This document shows, piece after piece, positions 11,205 through 19,563 of a stretch of 64,000 nucleotides of DNA. Within the stretch, counting starts at the first letter, position 1; every line of letters begins with the position of its first letter. The position numbers and the translations under genes were made by a program. Source of the DNA: Eretmocerus hayati. Lineage: Eukaryota > Arthropoda > Insecta > Hymenoptera > Aphelinidae. Where the stretch lies: assembly GCA_029851415.1 (NCBI GenBank), contig CM056743.1:64882186-64946185 (forward strand), read 5' to 3'. The notes below the pieces were generated by a model, which was given only the letters and a program-made list of their open reading frames with translations, did not search any database and was not told the origin of the DNA.

Positions 11205-12476
11205 TTATACTATGTACCCCCCCCCCTCTTTCAACTCCTCGATTATATTCAATATTTCGCTCTCTAAACTTGTATTGCCTGCTGCTGTAGATCTGATCAG
11301 CAATTCTAATCTCTGGACAAGCTCATTAACGTCATTCCAGTACACATCATCAGCCGGAGAAGTGGTATCATCGTGTAGTGTCATTGAATCGTTCTCCCGA
11401 ACTTTTCCCACCAAAACTCTCAATCCTTCCCCCGATTGGTTTGCTGCATCAGATGTTTTCAGCAACGGTTGGATAAGATCTTTGTACTTTGAACCTCTGT
11501 TACTCTTAACCCTACTGCCTGGATCATTCCCGATTCGATGCGCTGACGTTGCCTCCAAAATCCTCTTATATTGCATGAGATCGTGCGAGGTGTAGTTTCT
11601 GGGCTGTGATTTGAATATTAATTCAAATAGCCCGCGAGTTCCTTGGAAAGCAATGTTATCATTGAGCAAGATCTTATCATTACCCTTGCCAAAATCGAGC
11701 TTCATGCAACCAAGCTTTAAGGTATCCCTATTATAGAAAGGACCGTACACCCCATCTATCTGCGTACTTTTTGTGAAGAATTCGGTCATATAATTATGTG
11801 ACAAAGCTCCCAAGTTTTGATGAGAGTAATTGAGATATTGGTTCCACTCATGCGGGTTGTCAACAACTTCTTGCATCGATTTTTCCAGAACGCTAGAGTC
11901 TTGCAAGTCTTGAGGAGTTGAAGGTATGCTTAACGAAGAACTTTGACCCAATGGCGAAGAATGTTGAATCGATTCGCGAGAATTTCTGTTGTTGTCATGA
12001 TTGCGTGCCCCACCAAATCTTGATGACTTATTCAAATCTCTTTGAGCTAATAAGGAATGTCCGACGTGCGCACTTAGAGGGAGTGATTCGCGAACTTTAA
12101 TTTGTTCATCATCATTGTTATCGTAGATATCGTCATGAGAACTGTCAGCATTGAACGACCCTTTTTTTTGAGATTCCTCTTTCTTCAATTTTACGTCGTC
12201 GCCAAGCTGACTCAGCGCTCGAGTATTGACGACAAGTCTCTCCAACGGTTCAACAAGAGGTGCCAAATTTTCGACATTCTCAGTACGATGTTCGATCTTT
12301 CCAGTCTTGAAAGCTCGATGTTTTTCCCGAATAATTTCGCTCGTTTTAGCAATTTCTCGTTTCACAATATCATTCTCCGAGCAAAGTCCTTTTTTGCACA
12401 CATTCTTCTTCTTCTTTTTCCTTTTGTCTTGCTTCCGTATCACGCGCTTGACGGGGATGCTTTTCACTCTGACCAT
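11205..12476 (-). CDS. Large conserved Polinton-associated protein of unknown function
   Basis: An intact ATG-initiated frame of 423 codons. The N-terminus (about residues 1-30) is very basic with a KKKKKN run, like a nuclear localisation signal. Residues 60-200 are Ser/Asn-rich and probably disordered. A folded core follows at about 215-340, with YGPFYNRDTLKLG, then GTRGLFELIF, then a Tyr-Thr-x2-Asp segment. This core resembles a domain I have seen in insect transposon-associated proteins, which I recall as DUF8207; I could not verify that here. It sits 9 bp downstream of the packaging ATPase on the same strand, so the two are probably co-expressed. No enzymatic motif was recognised. Confidence 0.75.
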   Translation of the reverse strand: MVRVKSIPVKRVIRKQDKRKKKKKNVCKKGLCSENDIVKREIAKTSEIIREKHRAFKTGKIEHRTENVENLAPLVEPLERLVVNTRALSQLGDDVKLKKEESQKKGSFNADSSHDDIYDNNDDEQIKVRESLPLSAHVGHSLLAQRDLNKSSRFGGARNHDNNRNSRESIQHSSPLGQSSSLSIPSTPQDLQDSSVLEKSMQEVVDNPHEWNQYLNYSHQNLGALSHNYMTEFFTKSTQIDGVYGPFYNRDTLKLGCMKLDFGKGNDKILLNDNIAFQGTRGLFELIFKSQPRNYTSHDLMQYKRILEATSAHRIGNDPGSRVKSNRGSKYKDLIQPLLKTSDAANQSGEGLRVLVGKVRENDSMTLHDDTTSPADDVYWNDVNELVQRLELLIRSTAAGNTSLESEILNIIEELKEGGGYIV

Positions 12477-12485
12477 AATGGCGTT

Positions 12486-13202
12486 TCATGCGCAACTGAC
12501 TATCTCAAATGATGATGAACTCATTAATACCTCGACGATATCGCCCTTTATCCAGTGGATCATCTTTGACAATTGTGAGGAATCCATTCTTGTCATTCCA
12601 ACATGCTGAGCATATTTTTTCGAACTCATAAAATTCATATCTGAGTTCACATGGTTTCGATATATATGTTTTAGATTCCCCTCATCTTGATTGAAAATCA
12701 TCAGCAAGTTGGCGTTGTCTCGTATCAGAAGTTTTGGTATGCATGCATAAGACTGAGACAAGTAGAAAGAATCCACTTTTGCATGTCTACCCATAGAGAA
12801 AAACGATGCCACAATGCGTTGGTTCTGACACGAGACGTCATCGAAAATGAAAATGGAATTTGGTTGGGCCTCGTTAGGCTGGATTATCTCCGTATTATTT
12901 GTGAACGTAAAGTAATTTATCCCATCATCAACTAAATTGTTCATCACTTTTTCCAAGTACTGATATTTTGGCTGATGGAGTGACTTGGAATATATGTACA
13001 CGTTATCAAATGTGAGTCCATTTGGGTTGATGATGAGATTCAGAAGTAGATTAGTCTTACCACTCCCAGATGGACCGATAATTAAACAACGAATCGCACC
13101 AGGTAAAAGCTTTCCATGACGTTTGCTCTTCTCAGATTCTCCCTCTGCCAAAATTAAATCATTTGGAATGGAGTGAGCGTCACTCTGCTTGACGAATTTC
13201 AT
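12486..13202 (-). CDS. DNA-packaging ATPase (FtsK/HerA, A32-like)
   Basis: An intact frame of 238 codons from ATG 13202. The Walker A P-loop GPSGSGKT lies at about residues 43-50, followed by a Leu-rich helix. A Walker B segment, FIFDDV, lies near residues 118-123 after a hydrophobic strand. Length and motif spacing fit the genome-packaging ATPases of Polintons, adintoviruses and related NCLDV/PRD1-like viruses, which translocate DNA into the capsid. The gene is divergent from the PLA2-like capsid gene across a short intergenic region with one TATA-like box. No damage was seen. Confidence 0.93.
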   Translation of the reverse strand: MKFVKQSDAHSIPNDLILAEGESEKSKRHGKLLPGAIRCLIIGPSGSGKTNLLLNLIINPNGLTFDNVYIYSKSLHQPKYQYLEKVMNNLVDDGINYFTFTNNTEIIQPNEAQPNSIFIFDDVSCQNQRIVASFFSMGRHAKVDSFYLSQSYACIPKLLIRDNANLLMIFNQDEGNLKHIYRNHVNSDMNFMSSKKYAQHVGMTRMDSSQLSKMIHWIKGDIVEVLMSSSSFEIVSCA

Positions 13203-13343
13203 GGTCGCAAGAGATTTCGACCCCGACTATGCATGTTTGAACTCGTCAGGGTCTATAAATACTTTATTTCAACGCGCTTGCTCTCCAGTCTTTCGTTGTG
13301 TTCCCAACCGGTGACATGTGTAGTGTCAATGTCATCAATTTGA
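13203..13343. promoter_or_regulatory. Bidirectional promoter between ATPase and minor capsid genes
   Basis: The only non-coding gap between two divergent late-type genes. TATAAATA at 13254-13261 reads on the plus strand as a TATA box about 60 bp before the first ATG (13316). The same bases read as TATTTATA on the minus strand, about 53 bp before the ATPase start at 13202. One symmetrical AT-rich box may serve both directions. Confidence 0.5.
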
Positions 13344-14012
13344 GGCAGAGGGTTCATCAATCGAATCATTAATAATCTACCGTTCGAGCTTCATTTGCCG
13401 TCTTATAATTACTGCGGACCTGGGACCAAGCTCCAGACTAGGTTAGATCGGGGTGACAAGGGTATAAATCCCCTAGACGACGCTTGCAAGATACACGACA
13501 TAGCCTATCATCGTGAAAAAGATCTTGCAAAACGTCACGAAGCTGATTTAGAACTTCAAATCGCTGCCGAAAAACGTGCCGCAAACAGAAGCACCCCTTT
13601 TCTCGAAAAATTTGCAGCTTCTGGTGTAGCTGGTGCGATGAGGGCTAAGAGAAAATTTGGCATGGGGATTGGTAAGAGGAAAAAGGTCAAGAGAGGAAGA
13701 AAGAGTAAGACCCCGCGCAAGCAACCCCTGCGCGAACTGTTGCTTGCTAAACGTGGAGGCTTTCTTGTACCTGCACTCGCTGCGATTGGAGCGTTGGGTT
13801 CATTAGCTGGTGGGGCTGCCAATATTGCAAAATCATTGAGCACTGTTCGCACAAATCGCAAACAACTAGCCGAAATGATTAGGCATAACAAAGCTCTCGA
13901 AGGCAAAGGGCTATATTTGAATCCGCACAGGAGGGGGGGTGGATTGAAAAAAAAAACGTCGATCAGCGGGGGAAAAAAAGAGGGCGAAAGTGATGGGAAT
14001 GAGTGGCCGTGA
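13344..14012 (+). CDS. PLA2-like minor capsid protein with basic and hydrophobic tail
   Basis: The frame is open from 13344. At its N-terminus is a phospholipase A2-type domain: Ca-binding loop YCGPGT followed by DDACKIHDIAY with the catalytic His-Asp pair and conserved Cys, as in parvovirus VP1 and Polinton/adintovirus proteins. A strongly basic block (KRKKVKRGRK) follows at about 13,670-13,730, then a Gly/Ala-rich hydrophobic stretch like adenovirus pX/pVI membrane-active peptides. The likely role is membrane breach during entry plus DNA or capsid contact. The first ATG (13316), suitably placed after the TATA box, is in another frame, so either an indel lies between 13316 and 13344 or start selection is unusual. 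No in-frame ATG precedes the PLA2 motif. Confidence 0.83.
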   Translation, partial: GRGFINRIINNLPFELHLPSYNYCGPGTKLQTRLDRGDKGINPLDDACKIHDIAYHREKDLAKRHEADLELQIAAEKRAANRSTPFLEKFAASGVAGAMRAKRKFGMGIGKRKKVKRGRKSKTPRKQPLRELLLAKRGGFLVPALAAIGALGSLAGGAANIAKSLSTVRTNRKQLAEMIRHNKALEGKGLYLNPHRRGGGLKKKTSISGGKKEGESDGNEWP

Positions 14013-14343
14013 AATTATGGCGGCAGCAAAAAATATTCCACATTTCAGAGGGGTTTTTACGCGCACAAGTTTGCCCAAACCACCTGCGAGATTCAACGAG
14101 AATTTTATCGTTAATCTATGCGGGAATGGTAGGGGTACTCATTGGGTGGCAGTGAAAAAACGAGGCAACCACATTTCCTACTATGACTCGTTTGGAAATT
14201 TGAAACCGTGTCGCGAATTGATTCAATATTTCAAGAAGAGCGATCCCAATTCCCGGATAGTTTACAATCGAAGTCAAGAACAAACCTATCGACAGAGTAA
14301 CTGTGGGCAATTATGTCTAAAATTTCTCAAAGGAAATGTATAA
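13993..14343 (+). CDS. Adenain-like cysteine protease
   Basis: A 116-codon frame from ATG 13993, overlapping the end of the minor capsid gene by 20 bp. The catalytic signature is complete and in order: His in GTHWVAV, Asp in YYDSFG, then Gln and Cys in SNCGQLCL. This is the adenovirus protease/Ulp1 clan, which in Polintons and adintoviruses processes virion proteins during maturation. It is short, as usual for Polinton proteases. An alternative Met lies at 13999. The frame is intact. Confidence 0.88.
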   Translation: MGMSGREIMAAAKNIPHFRGVFTRTSLPKPPARFNENFIVNLCGNGRGTHWVAVKKRGNHISYYDSFGNLKPCRELIQYFKKSDPNSRIVYNRSQEQTYRQSNCGQLCLKFLKGNV

Positions 14344-14442
14344 ATATATTTGAGTGTCCAATGTTAATCATGACCATGTTCAGAGAGGGGCTCGAATGTA
14401 TAATTGAACTGCCTCTGAACATCCGAGTCAAAATCCGCGAGA

Positions 14443-15201
14443 ATGTATAAGTATAACAGCAGCGCTCCACAGGAATCAGTCATGTCTTACACTTTCATGT
14501 TATCGGGTCATTCGTCGATTCTCGAGCACACTCTCTATCCAGCTATAGAAAACAGACAAAGCTACGAATTGGGTCTAATCAATTTCAGCACATTCAACAC
14601 TATTCCAAACATTGACGCGACTAACAACAAATTTTATTACGGAAACGGACAAAGGTTGGAGATTCCAGTCGGTTCGTATGAACTGACCGATCTTGAAGAG
14701 TACTTGCGTTCAGCTATCCCTCTACGGGTCGGTGTTGTGGTAGTTAGCGCGAACGAGAAACTCGCGAACAGAGAAGAAAAATACCCGATAGCGATCAGGG
14801 GGAATAGAAATACATTAAAAACCGAATTGTTCAGTCATTTTGACATTGATTCCTCCAAGCCAAATAACATAGGAGCCTTACTCGGATTTTGTAAGAAATC
14901 TGAATCTGGTGTGATTTTGAAATCGATGCAGTGGCATGAGTCCACTTATCCAGTAAATATCATCAAAACTAATGTTATTCGAGTTGACTGTAATATAGTC
15001 ACAGGTTCATACTTGAACAGGGAGGAGAGCCACACACTTTTCACGTTTTCACCGTCGGTACCCGTGGGCTATAAAATAACTATAGTCCCCTCTTCCGTGA
15101 TATACCTTCCGATTCGAGCTAGCACAATACAGAATATCGTTATATCAATCTGTGATCTGAAAGGGGCATTGCGAATTTTCGCGGGGAAGAAATTACACTG
15201 A
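14443..15201 (+). CDS. Penton-like minor capsid protein (single jelly roll)
   Basis: An intact 252-codon frame from ATG 14443, located between the protease and the major capsid gene, where Polintons carry the penton-type vertex protein. The N-terminal SYTFMLSGHSS segment, the beta-rich spacing with alternating hydrophobics and the absence of helices fit a single jelly-roll fold. No catalytic or membrane motif is present. The call rests on position, size and overall resemblance to Polinton penton proteins rather than on a diagnostic residue. Confidence 0.78.
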   Translation: MYKYNSSAPQESVMSYTFMLSGHSSILEHTLYPAIENRQSYELGLINFSTFNTIPNIDATNNKFYYGNGQRLEIPVGSYELTDLEEYLRSAIPLRVGVVVVSANEKLANREEKYPIAIRGNRNTLKTELFSHFDIDSSKPNNIGALLGFCKKSESGVILKSMQWHESTYPVNIIKTNVIRVDCNIVTGSYLNREESHTLFTFSPSVPVGYKITIVPSSVIYLPIRASTIQNIVISICDLKGALRIFAGKKLH

Positions 15202-15229
15202 ACGTTCATTTGAGGAAGAAGAGGAAGGA

Positions 15230-15418
15230 ATGATCATATATAATACAGCTTACTCACCTCAAGCTCTCATTCGCAAACGAGTTCTACCAAGAGCCAAACC
15301 CATCTCGAGCCTAAGAAAAAGTGACGTTCTTAGCCAACGCAACGTATCTTTTCTGCGATCGCTTGGTTTCAGAGTTCGCAAATATGGCAGCAATGGCAAT
15401 CGTGGGGAATCCACTTGA
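15230..15418 (+). CDS. Small basic protein before the major capsid gene
   Basis: A 62-codon ATG-initiated frame overlapping the first 35 bases of the major capsid gene in another frame. It is rich in Arg and Lys, with RKRVLPRAKP near residues 15-24 and a C-terminal FLRSLGFRV segment. Small basic proteins ending in a similar Phe-Leu-x-Ser-Leu-Gly motif are, as I recall, common at this place in insect Polintons. A DNA-condensing or virion core role is inferred only. It may also be a chance frame. Confidence 0.5.
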   Translation: MIIYNTAYSPQALIRKRVLPRAKPISSLRKSDVLSQRNVSFLRSLGFRVRKYGSNGNRGEST

Positions 15419-16640
15419 TATTCTCACCCGACCTCAAATGGATGAGAGCATCACAAAGAGAGACGTAAGATTCTATTCACCTTACAATTTAATGAATCTG
15501 AATTTGAATGACGAAATCAGGATCGTTATGAATTCAAACAATTTATACTTATTGCCAAGTCAAAGCTATCTTTACATCGAAGGCACGATAGATTTCGAAA
15601 ATGAAGACCACATTGTGGCTGTCAATAATTTTGTCTCGTATTTATCCGACGAAATCCGCTATGAACTCGATGGCGTAGAAATTGATGGAATGAAAAATGT
15701 TGGTATAACGTCAACTCTCAAGTATTACTTGTCACTATCACCTCAAGAAGAAGCATCTGCGTCGAGTGAAGGGTGGGATTCGAATAATTTCACCATAGAT
15801 CCGGGTCACAAGTTCAATTTTTGCCTACCTTTGCACGGACTCTTGGGGTTTTGCGAAGGTTACAGGAAAATAATCATCCACGCGAAGCATGAATTGATCA
15901 TGATTAGAGCCAAATCGGACAATAATTGTTTTGTTGGCACAAAAGACAATTGCAATCCTGTCGTGAAGTTGACTCGAGTACAGTGGTGTGTTCCACATGT
16001 CATTCTTAATGATATAGTCAAATTAAATATGCTTAAAATTGTGGAAAGAAATGCGTTTGTACCGATTCACTTTAGATCTTGGGACTTGATCGAGTGTCCA
16101 ATGTTGCAAGAGACTGACAAGCAAGTGTGGGCAGTAAAATCCACAAATCAGTTGGAGAAACCGAGATACGTGATACTGGCTCTACAGACTCTGCGCAAGA
16201 ATGATAAAAAATCGTACGCAACGCGCTTTGACCATTGCAAAATTTCAAACGTGAAACTTTTTCTGAATTCGGAAATCTACCCATACGAATCGATGAATAT
16301 CGATTGGACATCGGGGAAGAATACTTCTCTTCTATACCAGATGTACAAATCATTCCGGAGATCTTTCTATAATACCGCGGATGATGTGATCTTATTCAAA
16401 AGGAACGATTTCGAGAGAAATTATCCCTTCGTCGTGATTGATTGCTCGCGCCAGGTCGAGTCCCTCAAGAATGCTGTAGTAGATATTCGATTGGAATTTA
16501 ATTGCACTGGGAATATACCCAAGGATACATGCGCTTACTGCTTGATTCTACACGATAAAATCATAGAGTATAGTCCGATGACCAATATTGTGCACAAAGT
16601 AATTCGAATCGGTCTGAATTTGTATCATTCAGGAGCATGA
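15384..16640 (+). CDS. Major capsid protein (double jelly roll, hexon-like)
   Basis: The frame is open from 15321, but ATG 15384 (MAAMAIVG) is the natural start, giving 418 residues. The second Met at 15393 is an alternative. Position after the penton-like gene, length and beta-rich composition fit the double jelly-roll major capsid protein that forms the icosahedral shell of Polinton/adintovirus particles. No interruption is present, suggesting recent activity or recent insertion. The stop TGA overlaps an ATG (ATGA at 16637-16640). Confidence 0.85.
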   Translation: MAAMAIVGNPLDILTRPQMDESITKRDVRFYSPYNLMNLNLNDEIRIVMNSNNLYLLPSQSYLYIEGTIDFENEDHIVAVNNFVSYLSDEIRYELDGVEIDGMKNVGITSTLKYYLSLSPQEEASASSEGWDSNNFTIDPGHKFNFCLPLHGLLGFCEGYRKIIIHAKHELIMIRAKSDNNCFVGTKDNCNPVVKLTRVQWCVPHVILNDIVKLNMLKIVERNAFVPIHFRSWDLIECPMLQETDKQVWAVKSTNQLEKPRYVILALQTLRKNDKKSYATRFDHCKISNVKLFLNSEIYPYESMNIDWTSGKNTSLLYQMYKSFRRSFYNTADDVILFKRNDFERNYPFVVIDCSRQVESLKNAVVDIRLEFNCTGNIPKDTCAYCLILHDKIIEYSPMTNIVHKVIRIGLNLYHSGA

Positions 16641-17317
16641 AGAAGGAGAGGAATCAGAAGAAGAAGAAGAAGGAGGGAACGAGATATCTTTCGATCGGTT
16701 TGGCAACCCAGAATCCCCGCTATTTATAGCACACACAGATCAACAAATTGACATCGAACCAAACATCATTTTCATCGATTTCGAGGGATTTTTCGTCGGT
16801 GGCAAAACTTTCATAGTGAAGGAAGCTGCTATACTCAATTATGCTCGCTATCGTGATGGATATGAAACTGGATTGGCTCACTATTTATTCGATCCACCTT
16901 TCGAATTCGCAGACTTGTCATGGAGGGATTCTCGGAGGGCGCGATACGCAACCAATCATGAGCATAATTTGAAATGGAACAAAGGAAATAAACTTTGGTT
17001 CTCGGGAAATAAACTGATTGGAAGAATCTGTGAAGAGGCTTGGTTAACAAATAGAGCAACATGCGTTTACGTCTCTTCAGAAGAAAAAAAAGCGCTGGCT
17101 ACAGACTACTCTGCCAATATTCTTTGTGAATAACCCAAAGTTTATTATGAGGAATATATACACCGAGCGTGATTTTACCTTGATGGATTATTATAGCGAC
17201 GATTACGAATATTCAGATTGCTCTTATCATGATAACACTCAATACAAGTGTGTTTTGAGAGGTGTACAGTTTATGGCATATCTTAAGTATAATATGGTGT
17301 CAAAGGCAGTTCAATAA
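16618..17317 (+). pseudogene. Exonuclease-like transposon-associated protein, frameshifted
   Basis: A frame open from 16618 starts with a very acidic Glu-rich run. It then has IIFIDFEGFF near 16,765-16,795, like the first Asp-x-Glu motif of DEDD-type nucleases, followed by VKEAAIL. The next part has HYLFDPPF, an Arg-rich segment and a short His/Trp region. The frame stops at 17133, but the overlapping frame ending at 17317 continues with a Cys-His rich tail (CSYHDNTQYKCVLRGV). Both parts look like one family often found beside insect transposon genes, so I infer a frameshift near 17126-17133. No in-frame ATG exists; the ATG overlapping the capsid stop (16637) is in a different frame. Nuclease activity is a guess from one motif. 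Confidence 0.55.
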
Positions 17318-17401
17318 ATCACTTAAATGAGAGATATGTGTACTTTATGGAATGAAACCCCCACTTTTTTTTATCACATTCTACCAATCTCACGAGGTGG
17401 G

Positions 17402-17408
17402 TATAAAA
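17402..17408 (+). promoter_or_regulatory. TATA box before the coiled-coil/integrase pair
   Basis: TATAAAA lies about 34 bp before ATG 17442, in sequence not needed for any other gene. The distance suits a transcription start just upstream of that ATG. Confidence 0.55.
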
Positions 17409-17441
17409 GACGAAACTCATCCGATTAATGTCAGTAACACG

Positions 17442-17747
17442 ATGAATATAGATGAGTTTGGAAGTTCCACAGAGGTGGGTGTTGGGATTTTCAACGAGAC
17501 AGCTTTGACAAATCAGAGATTGAAACTCGGAGAAATCGAAGTGGAGGTGAATAGTTTGCGAGATAGATTCCAAAATTTCGTGAACGAGACTGATGCAAAC
17601 TTTCGAGAGAGAGACTCGGATCATGAAAAAAGGTATACAAATCTGAGAAATGGTATTCAAATAGCGATGCAACAGCTCAAAGAAAATCAAGCGATTATAC
17701 TCGATTTACAACAGTGGCAGGATCGAGAGCTGAAAAAAAATGAATAA
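17442..17747 (+). CDS. Small coiled-coil protein upstream of integrase
   Basis: The frame is open from 17352, but the ATG at 17442 follows a TATA box and is preferred, giving 101 residues. The N-terminus is polar; from about residue 25 the protein is a charged helix with heptad-spaced Leu, Ile and Val (LRDRF, LRNGI, LKENQ), typical of a coiled coil. The stop overlaps the integrase start (ATGAATAA), which suggests one message. Function unknown; a structural or scaffold role is possible. Confidence 0.6.
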   Translation: MNIDEFGSSTEVGVGIFNETALTNQRLKLGEIEVEVNSLRDRFQNFVNETDANFRERDSDHEKRYTNLRNGIQIAMQQLKENQAIILDLQQWQDRELKKNE

Positions 17748-18696
17748 ATACAGTCGGGAGAAGATCCAACTTGTTCGAGAATTATATGCGCCAGCTCTAC
17801 TCAATTATTCTCGTCGACGAGTCGAAGTAAGGAATGTTAATGACTTGTGGCACATGGATCTGGCGGTCATGATACAGTATGCAAAACTCAATAAGAATTA
17901 CAAATATATACTGGTTGTTGTAGACGCATTCTCCAAATTCTCTTGGGGGGAAGCTGTAAAAAGCAAGTCTGGTCCAGATGTTACGGGAGCCTTCGAAAAT
18001 ATTCTCAAAAGAGCAAATCACGTGCCCAAGAATTTGCAAGCCGACAAAGGCCGAGAATTCCACAACCAGACTTTCCTGGCTCTTGTCGAGAAACACAGTA
18101 TCAACTTTTATTACACGTACAGTGTGACTAAGGCGTGTATCGCGGAGAGAATGATTAGGACTTTGAAGGAAAAATTGTTCAAAGTTTTTGCCCTACGTGG
18201 TTCTTACAAATGGATCGATGTACTACCAGGCTTGCTGGACGAATATAATTACCATACAATTCATCGGACTATTGGTATGGAACCCGTCAAGGTCTGGAAA
18301 AAATCTCGGAAACAGAAAAATATCATCTCAAAGCTCCTGTCAACAGGGTATTGTCGAAGAAATACCGCTGGGAAGCACAGATTCAAAGTGGGTGATGATG
18401 TGAGAGTATCCAAAAACAAATCAGTATTCGATAAATCTTACACAGGCCGTTGGGGCACAGAAATATTCAAGATAGTTAGAGTTCAAGATACAGATCCTGT
18501 GACTTATTTACTTCAAGATAGCGATGGTGAGCGAATAGCAGGAGCATTCTATCAGCAAGAATTGGCTCACGTAAAAGATCCGAGCGTGTATCTTGTCGAG
18601 AAGATCTTAAAACAGAAGGGGGATCAATATCTCGTCAAATGGCTCGGTTTACCGGAAACTCAAAATTCTTGGGTTAGTAAAACGAATCTAATCTAA
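17740..18696 (+). CDS. int: Retroviral-type integrase with chromodomain
   Basis: An intact 318-codon frame. The rve catalytic core has the DDE residues in WHMDLA (about residue 40), QADKGREF (about residue 101) and AERMIRTLKEK (about residue 137), with D-D spacing near 60 and D35E-like spacing to the Glu. An SH3-like DNA-binding segment follows, then a C-terminal chromodomain (about 285-318) with the VEKIL, YLVKWLG and NSWV signatures. This is the enzyme that inserts Polinton DNA and probably directs it to marked chromatin. The start overlaps the coiled-coil gene by 8 bp. A canonical HHCC N-terminal zinc finger is not evident. Confidence 0.95.
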   Translation: MNKYSREKIQLVRELYAPALLNYSRRRVEVRNVNDLWHMDLAVMIQYAKLNKNYKYILVVVDAFSKFSWGEAVKSKSGPDVTGAFENILKRANHVPKNLQADKGREFHNQTFLALVEKHSINFYYTYSVTKACIAERMIRTLKEKLFKVFALRGSYKWIDVLPGLLDEYNYHTIHRTIGMEPVKVWKKSRKQKNIISKLLSTGYCRRNTAGKHRFKVGDDVRVSKNKSVFDKSYTGRWGTEIFKIVRVQDTDPVTYLLQDSDGERIAGAFYQQELAHVKDPSVYLVEKILKQKGDQYLVKWLGLPETQNSWVSKTNLI

Positions 18697-19131
18697 ATAT
18701 CACATGCATCAAATTTTGACTGCATAAATTTTCGTATCCAATAATTTGTCAATCCATTTTCATATAATTTTTCCTTGCTCGACACAAATGAAATACATTA
18801 TCCTACCCAGGAGAAGAAAAAATCTGCAACGCTCCCATTCAGCAAGTAAAATAATACATTGGGGCCAATGCGTCTCATCGAGCATGTGATTATTCCCAAC
18901 AGAAAAGATGTGCACGGATGCATCCTTCTGTCGAATTTGAATACCCGAGCTTGGAAATTATGTGCAAGTCTGAGTGATTGTTTTACATTGCAAAATATAA
19001 AGCGTTAGCACGTCACAAAGCATCCCAGGACGTCGATCATCCCCCACCTTATGATCTGATCAGATTCTCCCCACTGACCAGTGTCACCTTGTTCATATAT
19101 AAGATCGCGAGAATACCTTTCACACATCGCG
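18697..19131 (+). promoter_or_regulatory. Intergenic region with TATA box before the accessory genes
   Basis: No credible frame is seen. TATATAAG at 19096-19103 lies 28 bp before ATG 19132, marking a likely promoter for the accessory cluster. The remaining 400 bp hold no recognised signal. Confidence 0.5.
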
Positions 19132-19558
19132 ATGTCGTGGCAAAGAGTGAATCGGGCGGGTAAATTCGCGCCCACGGTAAAACTCAATACCCTTAGCACA
19201 AAAATTCGATATCGCGTTCTTCAAGGGAAGATCATTGATAGTGGCTGGGGCGATAGTCTCGCTCTAACCCTGTGCGATCTGACTAGTAAAAAAAAAAAAG
19301 AAATTTACAGTGTACGCGCCCAAGTGCACTTTAGAATCGATATCCGAAGATAAAGAACATTACTTGCGTAAACTCAATAAGAAAGGTGGCACAACGCATT
19401 GTAGATACAGTCCGATCGGGAAATATAATAGAATCAAGTTCTACGACACTGTAGACGAGGAATCCGAATCGAGTGATAGTGACGAGGAGGAGGAGGGGGG
19501 AGAAGAAGGAGAAGAGCGAGTGACTATCGATCCAGGAACATCGCCAAAGCAAGAATAA
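19132..19558 (+). pseudogene. Small accessory gene, copy 1 (frameshifted)
   Basis: Starts with MSW at 19132 and continues to an A11 run at 19289-19299, where the frame must change. The downstream frame begins near VYAPKC and ends at 19558 with an acidic Ser/Glu tail. The whole matches the intact copy at 61509-61844: shared MSW start, FAP/YAP segment, YAPLNGYNRLKF versus YSPIGKYNRIKF, then an acidic end. The function is not recognised; the basic-then-beta pattern might suit nucleic-acid binding. The homopolymer slip could be real decay or a sequencing error. Confidence 0.7.
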
Positions 19559-19563
19559 AGTTT

